From Cylicocyclus nassatus (lineage: Eukaryota; Nematoda; Chromadorea; Rhabditida; Strongylidae): DNA of 64,000 nucleotides. Made by a program: the position numbers and the translations under genes. Below, one piece after another: positions 33,590 through 42,804 of the stretch; the stretch's first letter is position 1; each line of letters opens with the position of its first letter. The notes below the pieces were generated by a model. That model was not told where the DNA came from. It made no database searches and worked only from the letters and a program-made list of their open reading frames with translations. Location: NCBI GenBank assembly GCA_958299035.1, contig CATQJL010000112.1, positions 11,260,880-11,324,879 on the forward strand, written 5' to 3'.

Positions 33590-34375
33590 TTCGCCCGCAG
33601 AGTGTTTTTTGACTCAACAAAGAGCAAATTTTGTCGCGGCTCCGCGATGCAGAGCGCTCCTCGGAACAGGAGGCCGGGGGCGCTGTTTGCCGCATTTGCC
33701 TGTCGCGCCTTTTGTAGGCTGCTGCAGGACCACCTCCAGCTTGGAAGGTAGCCAAGCGGCGGGGTATATAAGGCTGCGGAGAGAGCAGCCGCCGCCTCTT
33801 CCTCTTCGATTCTTGTGTGATTATCGATTATCTTCGGCTACGTTTCAAGCAGCTCCCGCATTCGAGGACTTTTGGTTGAGCGGTTGAGCCTTTCTTTTAT
33901 GTCTTGTGTACTGGTCGCGCGTAAGCGCAAGGAAAGTTGAAAGTTGTAGATGAACATCATGCGGGAGTGGAGCTTGGTGAGGCGCCGTTCCATTGGACTG
34001 GGCCTCCTTGCGGTCGACTCTGAGGAGAACCCCAGAACTTCATAGTTGGAGTGATTTCTCTCATTCATCGGTATTCTGGGACACGCGGCTCGTCCCGTAA
34101 CTTGTTCTCATTTATTCTCGTAGTTTAGGAATCCGTAGTTTAGTAGTAGTTCTTTGTTATTTGTCTGTTTTATCGTTGTTTAGTATATAAACTTACTTAA
34201 TCTAGTCGTGTTTTGTACGGGTGTATTATCTTGGTGACAGCGTCGAGTGGACGCGCCTTAAGGGCCCCATAGGTGTCGGACGCGTGACGTCCTAGGGCTA
34301 GGGATTGGTTGTGTATGGCGGTCGGCCGGTTGCGACTAGGGGTGCTGAGCTCTCTGAGCCGCAACAAATTTGGTG
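33590..34375 (+). repeat. Possible LTR with TATA box and primer-binding-like site
   Basis: A GC-richer block contains a TATA box (GGGGTATATAAGGCTGCGG at about 33759-33777) followed by CTTCCTCTTCGATTCTTGTG. It ends in GAGCCGCAACAAATTTGGTGTCCAACTC. A TGGTGTCCAAC-type run just after a CA end is how a tRNA primer site follows an LTR. No second LTR, gag or pol is present, so this would be a 5' remnant. The alternative is a TATA promoter of an unrecognised gene. Edges are not fixed. Confidence 0.3.
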
Positions 34376-35081
34376 TCCAACTCTAAATGTCCAGCTTATC
34401 TGCGTTTCTGTTTTCTTTTACTCCTGTAGCGCAGGCAGATACCTCGGACCACATCGCTTTCATCTCCCTATCACGAAATGAAAATAAGTTCTATCGCTAT
34501 TGTTTTACACGAAAGTCAGAAGCGATTTGATACTAATGATAAGAATCACTTTTTTTCAAAATCCATAAATTAATAAAACGAGTGGGATTTCTTTGCGAAA
34601 AGTAGCCTACGGGGCGGACCGGTGTCAAAAACATACGTACAGAAAGTCTGGCGCCGATCGGTCCACAGCAAAATTTTCTTCAAAGAACACACTAACTAAC
34701 AATTTATCAACACTCAGTTTTATATGTATAAATAGATTCAAGGTTAGCATGTCAGATAACCTGCGTGGACCAAGTTCTTGCGAACCTGGGGTTATCAAGT
34801 ATAGGGCTACACAGATGAAATGGTAGTTTTCAAAAATCATTGATTTATTTCTACTTTCAAGGGCGAGTTAGGCTTTAACTACACATTACCTGTGTTACCC
34901 GTTTTACTAGGGTTGCTCGTGTTAATGTGTTACTAGTGTTACCCGTGCTACCGCTTTTATTGCTGTTGAATAGCGAAATGATCTCAATACAGTCTAATTT
35001 TAAAACGAGGTATTACTGACTGGTGAGTAGCACTGGTGATGTATGGTCAAAGTCTTAGCTACCCTTTTTGCATTCAATTCA
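34376..35081. other. No recognised gene
   Basis: Contains short irregular GTTACC(C/T)GT repeats at about 34887-34960. No exon model. Confidence 0.4.
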
Positions 35082-35160
35082 AAGCACTACTCCTCGTTGG
35101 CCAAATTAGGAATCCTACTTCTTGTAGGATTCCTAATTTGGCCAACGAGGAGTAGTGCTT
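35082..35160. repeat. Perfect 37-bp inverted repeat with 5-base loop
   Basis: 35082-35118 (AAGCACTACTCCTCGTTGGC…) is the exact complement of 35124-35160, with loop TTCTT. As RNA it would form a fully paired stem longer than a typical nematode pre-miRNA stem. Two pairing-perfect arms with no mismatch suggest a recent origin or a short fold-back insertion. Confidence 0.9.
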
Positions 35161-35823
35161 GTAACCGTTGAACTATGGAGTTAGGAGCCAGCTAAGAATT
35201 CGTTTGTCCCTTTTTTCGCTTTCGGTTATGCCTTTTAGCAACTACAACACAGGTTGAAGAAGACGAATTCCACAAGAGTGATTTGAGCCTAATTCGCCTT
35301 CTGCAATCTGAGTAAGAGTTAACGAACGCACAACCTTTGGAAGCAAAGTGGGGCAAACAGATGCTGACTTCCTATTGTTTTGTTTTCCCTTATTTCTGTA
35401 CGTGAGGCGCAGCTGGATATTCCTGTGCTGGGGCTTCTACACTAATTTATTGATTGACGAATACTAAACACAAAGCTACATTGAGAGCGATCTACGACAC
35501 TACTACTTTAACATTACAATCAGAAATTCCACCAAATCAGGAGCATTGAAGGGAAGGGTGTTACAAGTAAAGGCTGCTGCATGACGAAAGCGCAACACCT
35601 TTGGGCGCGATGGCAGCCATATTAGCCCCAGAGCGCATGAGCCGCAGGATTTACAACGGTGAGAATACGCGCACTCCGCGTTCGCGCCCGCTCAACTAAT
35701 ACTGCTTCTGCGCCTTCGCCATGCAGCAGCCTTTGCAATACCGCACATAATTTGTACAAAAACACCGAATTCCAAGGTAGCTCACCGAAATTTGCTTCGC
35801 ATCGGAATATCTTTTTTTTTCAA

Positions 35824-35909
35824 GGTGGACAGATTCGGAAATCAAGGACACCTTCCAATTCAGCTTGGGAGGCGCATCTTATGATGTATGGAAGTACTTT
35901 TTTGTCAAG
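35824..35909 (+). other. Exon-like segment
   Basis: A TTTTTTTTTCAAG acceptor precedes an open stretch. Read in the frame TGG ACA GAT it gives WTDSEIKDTF, SLGGASYDVWKYFFV, and it ends at a GTAAGC donor (35910). Both splice signals are good and the peptide looks protein-like. I cannot find flanking exons in a matching phase. An hAT-type MITE lies about 110 bp downstream and may have broken the gene. Confidence 0.3.
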
Positions 35910-36021
35910 TAAGCCTTCAGATTCCATAGATTCTTGTCTATTTGAGACCAGAGTGTGCACAGAGAGTAATCTACAAAGAAATCAGGAATTCCTGAAATTT
36001 GACTATCCAGCCACTTCTATG

Positions 36022-36255
36022 CAGGGCTCGGCACGAGCTGGCACCAGGGAAATTTCAGAGCGAAGTCCCCTTTAATCTTGTGAAATTCATACGAATTCTT
36101 TGACCTAATTCTGCGTGAAAACCTTGAAAAAAAAGCTAAGGTTTGACTCAAAAAATGATTTTTGTGTCTTTTCGGCCACCAAAACGATATCGCCTTTGTT
36201 CTTTGTCCCAAAAATAATATCCAGCCTGACCCGGTGTCAGCTGTGCTGAGCCCTG
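36022..36255. mobile_element. hAT-like MITE (CAGGGCTCGGCAC ends)
   Basis: This 234-bp element has ends CAGGGCTCGGCACGAG and …GTGCTGAGCCCTG. The flanking 8-mers CTTCTATG (36014-36021) and CTTCTATA (36256-36263) differ at one base and fit an hAT target duplication. The body (AAGTCCCCTTT, TTTTCGGCCACCAAAACGAT) is shared with 39088-39368. Confidence 0.85.
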
Positions 36256-36425
36256 CTTCTATATATCAAAAAATGGGATTCGTTAAGATAGTCAAAATGT
36301 GCTCTAGGATTCATATTTCGTTCACTTTATGGTGCGTCGCAATTTCAGTGAACTCCGTGTGGGGGAGGGGGACGGGCTCGGTAACTTTTTTTTGACATAA
36401 GCGGTATTGGCTACATCACTCAGCA

Positions 36426-37617
36426 TCAAACAAGCCACTTTTCGTCGGCAATGTAGAATTGCTGCTCGTTCACTTTTTCTGATAAATGGATCGAGCGAGT
36501 AGGTTTGTTGGATTGAGAATAGACATAAGCATGAAGATGAATTTCCCCTAATAATTTTAAAGAAGAGAATTTATTGTACTTTGTCAGAGTAGTCGGAATA
36601 GTTGTTGTCATGTATTCGTCGATCGCGATATTAGCGCAGCAAGCGCCATTTTCACAAGCGCACTTTCCAGTAAAAGCATATGCATCCAAGAAGTAGTAGC
36701 CGCTGATGTTGTAGGCGTTCCCGAAATACAATCTGCTATTGCCTAAACTGGCACATCTATTTCCATTCCCTTTGTCTCATCTTGAAAAATACAAGTATGA
36801 GATATGTTTGAAGCACTCACTGGCGCCTGTAAATACAGGAACAGATACGCAGTGTAATTGAGGTTTTTTTGCGAAGAGTAATCTAAATGGATAGGTGTAA
36901 GTTTCAAAGCTATCTTGCCTGTCAGCCGTGTAGTCGTCAGTACAATGTCTCTTTAGCGCACCTTTGTATTTCAGTGTAGTTTCCAACCAGGTCGGAAATG
37001 CTGTAGATTAGTATGCGTTTTTCTGTTAAGTACATGTGGATAGTAGTCACTTCAGATGGTAGTCCGCTGCAGGTTACGTCATCGGACTGCACCTTGATGG
37101 GCTCGGATTGCACGGTTGGTCGAATTGGGATTTCGAATGTGCAGGTCGAACTCCTGAGGGTTCGGTCGAGCTTATATGTGACATCGCAAGGCAAGTATGG
37201 AATGGATCCAGTTCCGTAAATCGTGCAGTTGTCCTACAAGATTTAAATTGTATCATCAATATGTGTAAGTAGCGTCATAGAAACGGTATCTCTCATGGAA
37301 TATTCCGGTACCTCAGAATAATGAACGAATTTGCATAGTTCATGGTCGTGGCAAATATTCAGGCACAACACCTCATCGTTTATGATCCTTTGGAAGAGCG
37401 TTGTTGCATTGAACTTGCTTCTGACTTGCATGAATGTAACCTCACGATTTGCATGAGCCTGACCGGTTAAATCATTTAGCAAAAATCGTCGTTACTCATG
37501 TTGCCGATCCAGTCTTTCGAGAAATTTTATATGTATGACGTTGGAGAAAAGCTAAAACTTCACCTGATTATGGAAGATATGGAAAGCGCATAGCGCAAGA
37601 GTAAGCATCGAAGACAT
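36426..37617 (-). CDS. Secreted cysteine-rich protein, PAN/apple-like N-terminus (5 exons)
   Basis: The exons 37564-37617, 37312-37458, 36962-37233, 36821-36918 and 36426-36775 join in phase to 307 codons including stop. Introns are 43-105 bp with GT-AG ends. The start ATG (37615-37617) lies two bases after ATTTTCAG, which suits an SL trans-splice acceptor. Residues 1-18 form a hydrophobic signal peptide (MLTLALCAFHIF). C50-x3-C54-x5-C60 and C70 recall a PAN/apple fold. NxT/S sequons occur (NAT, NCT, NYT, NIS). The last exon carries YNISGYYFLDAYAFTGKC followed by ACENGACC, a motif I cannot assign. The tail after TTTIPTTLTKY may not be translated: a GTACAA donor (at about 36576-36581) could remove it. 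The function is unknown; extracellular or cuticle/secretion roles are inference. A broken copy of the last exon lies at 17175-17330. Confidence 0.68.
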
Positions 37618-37716
37618 TTCTGAAAATGATGACTTACTACATATTATAGCACAGGTACCTTCAATAACCAGCTTTTCGATTAGTTCTTCTTGTTCCAAAG
37701 GGTATTTCACACAATA

Positions 37717-37870
37717 CAGGGTGTCCCAAAAAACTTATCGAATGTCTGATCGGTAACTACGTATCATCAGCTTTCGTGCAACATGAGGCAGCATACTGTG
37801 GAACTGGCTTCAACTTAGAGGAAAGCACTATTAATGGCCGTGGCTGCTTGACATGAGACGCATATCGGGT
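37717..37870. mobile_element. Left arm of a CAGGGTGTCCC MITE
   Basis: TACAGGGTGTCCCAAAAAAC and then GATCGGTAACTACG and GGCTTCAACTTAGA follow the left-arm order of the family with substitutions. No right end is found, so it is truncated. Confidence 0.6.
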
Positions 37871-37997
37871 AAACCATTTTTAATCGTTGATTTAAATGTG
37901 CATTCCGTTTCTGCGGAACGCTCTTCTAAAAAGAGTCAAAAAAGCTTGAAAATCCCGATATTGGGCGCTCCTCATGTTCGAATACGCTGCTATGTTA

Positions 37998-38072
37998 GTG
38001 GTGCAGTGGTGTAGTGGTTAGCGTGCTGGCATTAGGGGCGAGAGGTCAATGGTTCGAATCCGGAACTTAGGA
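37998..38072 (+). repeat. tRNA-like sequence
   Basis: GTAGTGGTTAGCGTGCTGGC (A-box-like) and GGTTCGAATCC (B box) are spaced as in a tRNA. The 3' side does not complete a clear acceptor stem. It could be a tRNA pseudogene or the head of a SINE ending at the mariner-type MITE at 38121. Confidence 0.45.
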
Positions 38073-38120
38073 TCTTACTACATGCACCAGTGTTAGAAAA
38101 TCCAACCTTTTCAGGTAATA

Positions 38121-39426
38121 TTAGGTTGGTGCAAAAGTTTTGTCAGTTTTTTCAATCCATCGGCAAACACGTTAGAATGGAGATAAACAAAAGCTTTAAA
38201 ATGTATCCTATGCAGAATTTCTTCCTCTTTCCAGCCGCTAACCCCCGTTGCGTTTCGTTGCGAAAGTGAAGATATTTCCTGGAAATTACAACCACTCGTT
38301 TTTACCATGTCCAACTTTCGCTAATTTTCAAAATTTTTGTATGAGACTTTTGGAGGAGCTCCAATAACCAGCAGATAGGGCAAACCTTTCGCCAACAGAA
38401 TCAGTTTTTTGTAGCCTTACGGCTTGTCTTCCAGAGTTTCTACGATTTATTTTTTGAAGTGACCAAATTTTATATTCAGCCTATTTTAACCTCATAGAAC
38501 ATAAAATATTGAACACTTCAGTCACCATTCGATGCAACTTTTTCTCCTCTTTCTAACACATGTCTTTTTTGCCGAAAAAGGCGAAATTTGTGGAGAAAGT
38601 CGTAGTAATTCTCATTTTCAGGAGTGCGCACTCATGTAACCTATGTTTTAAAATCTCCATAATTTGAAGCGAAAATCGCTCATTTACTTTGTAAAGGTAG
38701 CGGTAGTAATAACCGAGTGTTGAAACCTTAGTTTTCTGTAGCTTTTGCAGTATTTGATGCAATAACAGGTTATGCGATTTTTCCAAAACACAAGACTTTT
38801 GGAAAAAGGTTCAGCAAAATTCTGAAAAGGCAGCCGAATAAAGAAAAAAATTGCATGAGTTGGCAAAAGATTTGCCGTATCTGCTGATTATTAGGGCTCT
38901 TCCAAAAGTCTCATAGAAATATTTTGAAAATTAGCGAAAGTTGGACATGGTAAAAACGAGTGGTTGTAATTTCCAGGAATTATCTCGTCACTCTCGCAAC
39001 GAAACGCAACGGGAGTTTAGCAGCTGGAAAGAGGAAGAAATTCTGCATCGGATACATTTTGAAGCTTTTGTTTATCTCTATTCTAACCAGGGCTCGGCAC
39101 GAGGTGGCTAGATGTAAATGGAAAAAACGAAGTCCTCCTTGACTTTTGGGAATTTTTACGAAGTTCCCTTTGATCCTCAACCAAATTTCCTCTAAAAACC
39201 TGAAAAATTCCCCAAAATCCCCCAAAAAAGCGAAACGTCGACTAAAAAAAAAACGTCGCCAAGTCGCCAATTTTGCGTCTCTCTTCGGGCACAAAAACGA
39301 AACCCCCTTTGCTTTTCGTCCCAAAAACGATATCCAGCTTGCTTGTAAGCCACCTGTGCCTAGCTTTGATTCTAACGTGTTTGCCGATGAATTGAAAAAA
39401 CTGACAAAACTTCTGCATCGACCTAA
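38121..39426. mobile_element. TTAGGTTGGTGC mariner-type MITE with hAT insert
   Basis: The ends TTAGGTTGGTGCAAAAGTTT and …AAACTTCTGCATCGACCTAA are flanked by TA on both sides. The arms pair over several hundred bases (GGAAGAGGAAGAAATTCTGC and its inverse, TTGGACATGGTAAAAACGAG and its inverse). The centre has TCGATGCAACTTTTTC. An hAT-like MITE interrupts it at 39088-39368. No transposase. Confidence 0.9.
39088..39368. mobile_element. hAT-like MITE inside mariner-type MITE
   Basis: This 281-bp element has ends CAGGGCTCGGCACGAG and …GTGCCTAGCTTTG. A perfect 8-bp duplication ATTCTAAC (39080-39087, 39369-39376) falls inside the host element motif ATTCTAACGTGTTTGCC. It is related to 36022-36255. 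Confidence 0.93.
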
Positions 39427-39496
39427 TATTTCAAAAATTGTGTCTGCAGACGGTTTTGAATGTGTATCTAACTGGCACTTGAAATGCAAAGGTAGT

Positions 39497-39570
39497 TGCT
39501 CTCTGCCGGATTCGAACCGCTGATCTCTCTTCTACTATGTCATTACGCGAACCACTACACTGCTGAGATA
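39497..39570 (-). repeat. tRNA-like sequence
   Basis: The complement has GCAGTGTAGTGGTTCGCGTA and GGTTCGAATCCGGCAGAGAG. A and B boxes are clear, but the acceptor stem is weak. It may be a tRNA pseudogene or SINE head. Confidence 0.45.
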
Positions 39571-40643
39571 AGTGGACCTAAAACAGGTCGGAGCAGGGTC
39601 CTCGAACTTAGAGAGCGCCGAAAAATGGGGTTTTCAATTTCGTATGTTTCAGAACAACGTTTCGCAAAAACGGAATAGACTTGGAAATACTTCCCTTGTG
39701 AGATTCAATGCAAAAATCACCTATTCTCCAGTACTTTAGAATCACGGTAGGAAGTCTTAGCAAGCGTCGTCATTGCAAATGAAGTGCCCAAAACTTTGCA
39801 GGGCTTTGTGGTCAGGTATTCAGACCCACTGATTCTACGTAGCATATAACGCTGTAGATGTTTGTAGCTGGTGGTTTGTTGGGGGCACGTTTTGGCTCTC
39901 ATTGGTTCATAACCTCTTCAATATTCCCAAAGTACAGTATCGGAGGGATTTGGATGATTTACTTCAAATTGTTGAACTACATTAAAGTCAGCCCTACGAT
40001 ACGGCATTAGCTATCAAACATGCGATTCTTTATTTTTTCAGGGAGACCAAAAATTGTCCAATCAGTCCAGCCAAAAGCTTTTTTTTGTGGTTAACAATTG
40101 TAAAATCACACTGTCCAAAATATTGTCTAGTGCAACCTTGTGAACTCTCTCCATCTCTGTCATATGTATTTGTATTTTGCAGTGTGTTTTCAGAAATTAG
40201 TTCGTGTTAGTTAAGTGAGGATAATGATTCTTTCATTTCTGCCAATTTTAGGGACAGATACTTCTATCAAACAGAGTGTAACAAATATAACTCCTGTGTG
40301 AGTTTTGAATTATCCCATTATCGCTCTAGATCGTGCTATCATCTTAAGATTGGATGTAGTCTTCCACGCAGAAGCCAAAATTTTTCTATGAGAGTGAAGC
40401 TCGACTGTTGTTTTCAAGCAACCTACAGTAGATTTTAGCTACGAAAACCAGGCTTATTTGGTTCTTTTTATGTAACAATGCAATTTGAATCTCACAAAAA
40501 CAGGAGATGCTTGATCGGAGGCATCTAGCAAAAAACATGGTGAAATCTTTTGCTCGTTTTTTATTTTTTTTGCTTTGATGGGACAGAATTGGCTTTTTCA
40601 GTCAAGAGACTCAAAAAGACAATCTTCTCATTCTAAGTAAATA
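39571..40643. other. No recognised gene
   Basis: AT-rich sequence with no consistent exon model. Confidence 0.4.
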
Positions 40644-41085
40644 CCCTAATTTCCGGGGTATAAGGCGCACCTTGTATAAGGCGCACCCACCGCAGCGAAC
40701 AATGGCGCGAAAATGCTTTTTGAATGATTGCTCTCTGAATCTAGAAAGCTAAAGACTCAGAGTGCTGTAATTATTCTTCACTTCTTATAAATCATGCCTT
40801 CAGGTAGGTGGTTCTTTCTTTTGTTTCCAGTGATGTTGCCTGTGCTGCATTTTGTGCTTTTCTTCGTTTCCAATAACACTACTAGTACTGAAACGGTCCT
40901 CTCTTTAAAGTGATACTACTGATACTTTGAAGGCGCTGTTTTTGTTTTATTCTTGTCATTCTTGATAAAAGAAAAGGTAGAGATTTGCTGCTGGCAGCTT
41001 GTGCGGTGCCGCGCATCGCGAACGTCATCGCACATCAGTCCGCGCGCGGTGAAAGCTACTGCGCCTTATACCCCGGAAATTAGGG
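40644..41085. mobile_element. CCCTAATTTCCGGGGTATAA MITE
   Basis: This 442-bp element has a long, nearly perfect terminal inverted repeat: CCCTAATTTCCGGGGTATAA with GGCGCAC beyond it on the left, and GTGCGCCTTATACC-like sequence on the right ending AATTAGGG. It is flanked by TA (40642-40643, 41086-41087). Two head-to-tail copies of TATAAGGCGCACC occur at the left end. No transposase. Confidence 0.9.
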
Positions 41086-42125
41086 TAATTTCTCTTCAAA
41101 ATCAGCTTCCGAGTTTGGAAAACTAGTTATTTTCTAAAAAATGTTATACTTTATGAGATTTGCTGAAGGGCTAAAGGTACATTTTTTACATTATTTATTT
41201 ATTTATTCGTTACATTTTTATTCATTTATGCGTTGTGAACTATGTATAACAATTATAGGTTTTCTAACTTTATATAGAAACCTACCTTACAGTTTGGCGG
41301 CACTGAGCACACTGAAAACTTGGGGTGGGCCCTTAGCCCTCTGCTTATGCTGTTCATAAAGTTTCTATAGAAACTGCAACTTATAATGTTATTGTCTCCA
41401 ATCGCTTTGACACACATAGTCGAATTCTAAATTTTTGTCTTTCCCATTTGCGGTTGGTTTTCACACGAGCCATGAAATTAATCTGATTTAGATGATCCAT
41501 GGAAACGATTAGGCTCGGTTAAATTTTCCAACGCTACTTTATGCGATTTTAAATAAAAATTAGGATTTGGAGAGGTTTAATCGATGTAAGAAAACGCAGA
41601 TTTTTCTGAGTGAATAAAATCTACGTTGTTTACTTTTACAAGAAAACGTGCTATGGGTGCTTGCAAAGTTCTCTTCAAAGTTCTCTTCCTTTCGCACAAA
41701 ATAAGTCGGGCATCTAGGCATTAAACTACTTTCAAATCTACCGGCTTATAGAAAAAATATCAAAAAATATATGTAATAATATTAAACATAAATATAATTA
41801 AAATCTATATAAAAATATAAATAATGTATAAAAAATGCAGACGTCTTTGAAGGAAGCACAAGCGTTTTGTACGTATTTTTGTACACGCAGCGGGTCGTCA
41901 AACGCAGAAAGGGAATCCATTGGTACACCAACAAGAACAGTATTTATCAATCTCCCAATCTCTGACTGGACGCTCATCACCGTCATAAACGACCTTCCAA
42001 ACGGCTGATGGTACAGTAAACGTCCCAAGATCAAGAAATTCATATATACCGCCCCTTGATGAAGAAAAGCAGCGGGTTTTCCTTTTCCCAGTAGCAAATA
42101 GGTTTATAGCCTTTAATTTGCAGTA
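41086..42125. other. Unassigned; 99-codon minus frame at 41798-42097
   Basis: The frame reads plausibly (HQGAVYMNFLILGRLLYHQP, then MDSLSAFDDPLRVQKYV), but I recognise no family and find no flanking exons. It may be a relic of a transposon. The rest is AT-rich. Confidence 0.25.
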
Positions 42126-42400
42126 TTACTCAAAGGCAGCGTCCACCCAAAAATTCGTCTCCCATGTTTTGCCAGTGGGGCCTTCCAGAGGCTCTGATTA
42201 CAGTTACGAAGTGCAAATTGTACAAAACCCCCAAAAACTCGGTTCTTGAGTCCCCCGTCTTGAGGGGGGGGGGGGAAGCATGGCTTTCAGTACATGGGTG
42301 GGCGGAGCTTAATTGGATTTGGGCGGAGCGGATAGCACTTTGGCGTTCCAAGGCCATTCTCTCCATTCCGAGACAACAATAGAGGACCAAACCAATGCAG
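42126..42400. mobile_element. One end of AAAGGCA(C/G)CGTCCACCC MITE
   Basis: AAAGGCAGCGTCCACCCAAAA matches the end of the element at 44871-45180. The interior motif AAAACCCCCAAAAACTCG resembles that copy. No mirrored end is found. Confidence 0.45.
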
Positions 42401-42804
42401 AAGCACCTCTCCCGGGGCCTACATTAAGGAGTGACACTAATCGGAGGGAGTTAGATTTAGCGTGGATACAGCAAACGACGCTTTCGCCGTTAGAGGCTTG
42501 GAAATGGATCAAAGCATTATTTGCAATACCAGATCATTACATATCTCCTTGAACTCTGCTAGCTTCGCGTTTAATCAAGGCCAGCAAAATTTTCAGACTA
42601 TGATAAATCTGCACTTATACTGCTATTCGAAGGGTCCTGGCAAAACACCATCGAGAGACGATTACCTCCCTCTTACATGGTAAAAAAAACTTTGGTGACT
42701 GCGAGTGGAATAAGGGTAATAAAGAAATTTTATTGTTTGAAAATGACAAATAAAGTACATAAAACTATATGAAACATAAATGATAATAACATCACAAAGT
42801 CTCC

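Noticed and set aside
37998..38072. Functional tRNA gene
   Set aside because: A and B boxes are present but I cannot pair a full acceptor stem. It is kept only as a tRNA-like repeat. The same applies to 21664-21735, 22180-22245 and 39497-39570.
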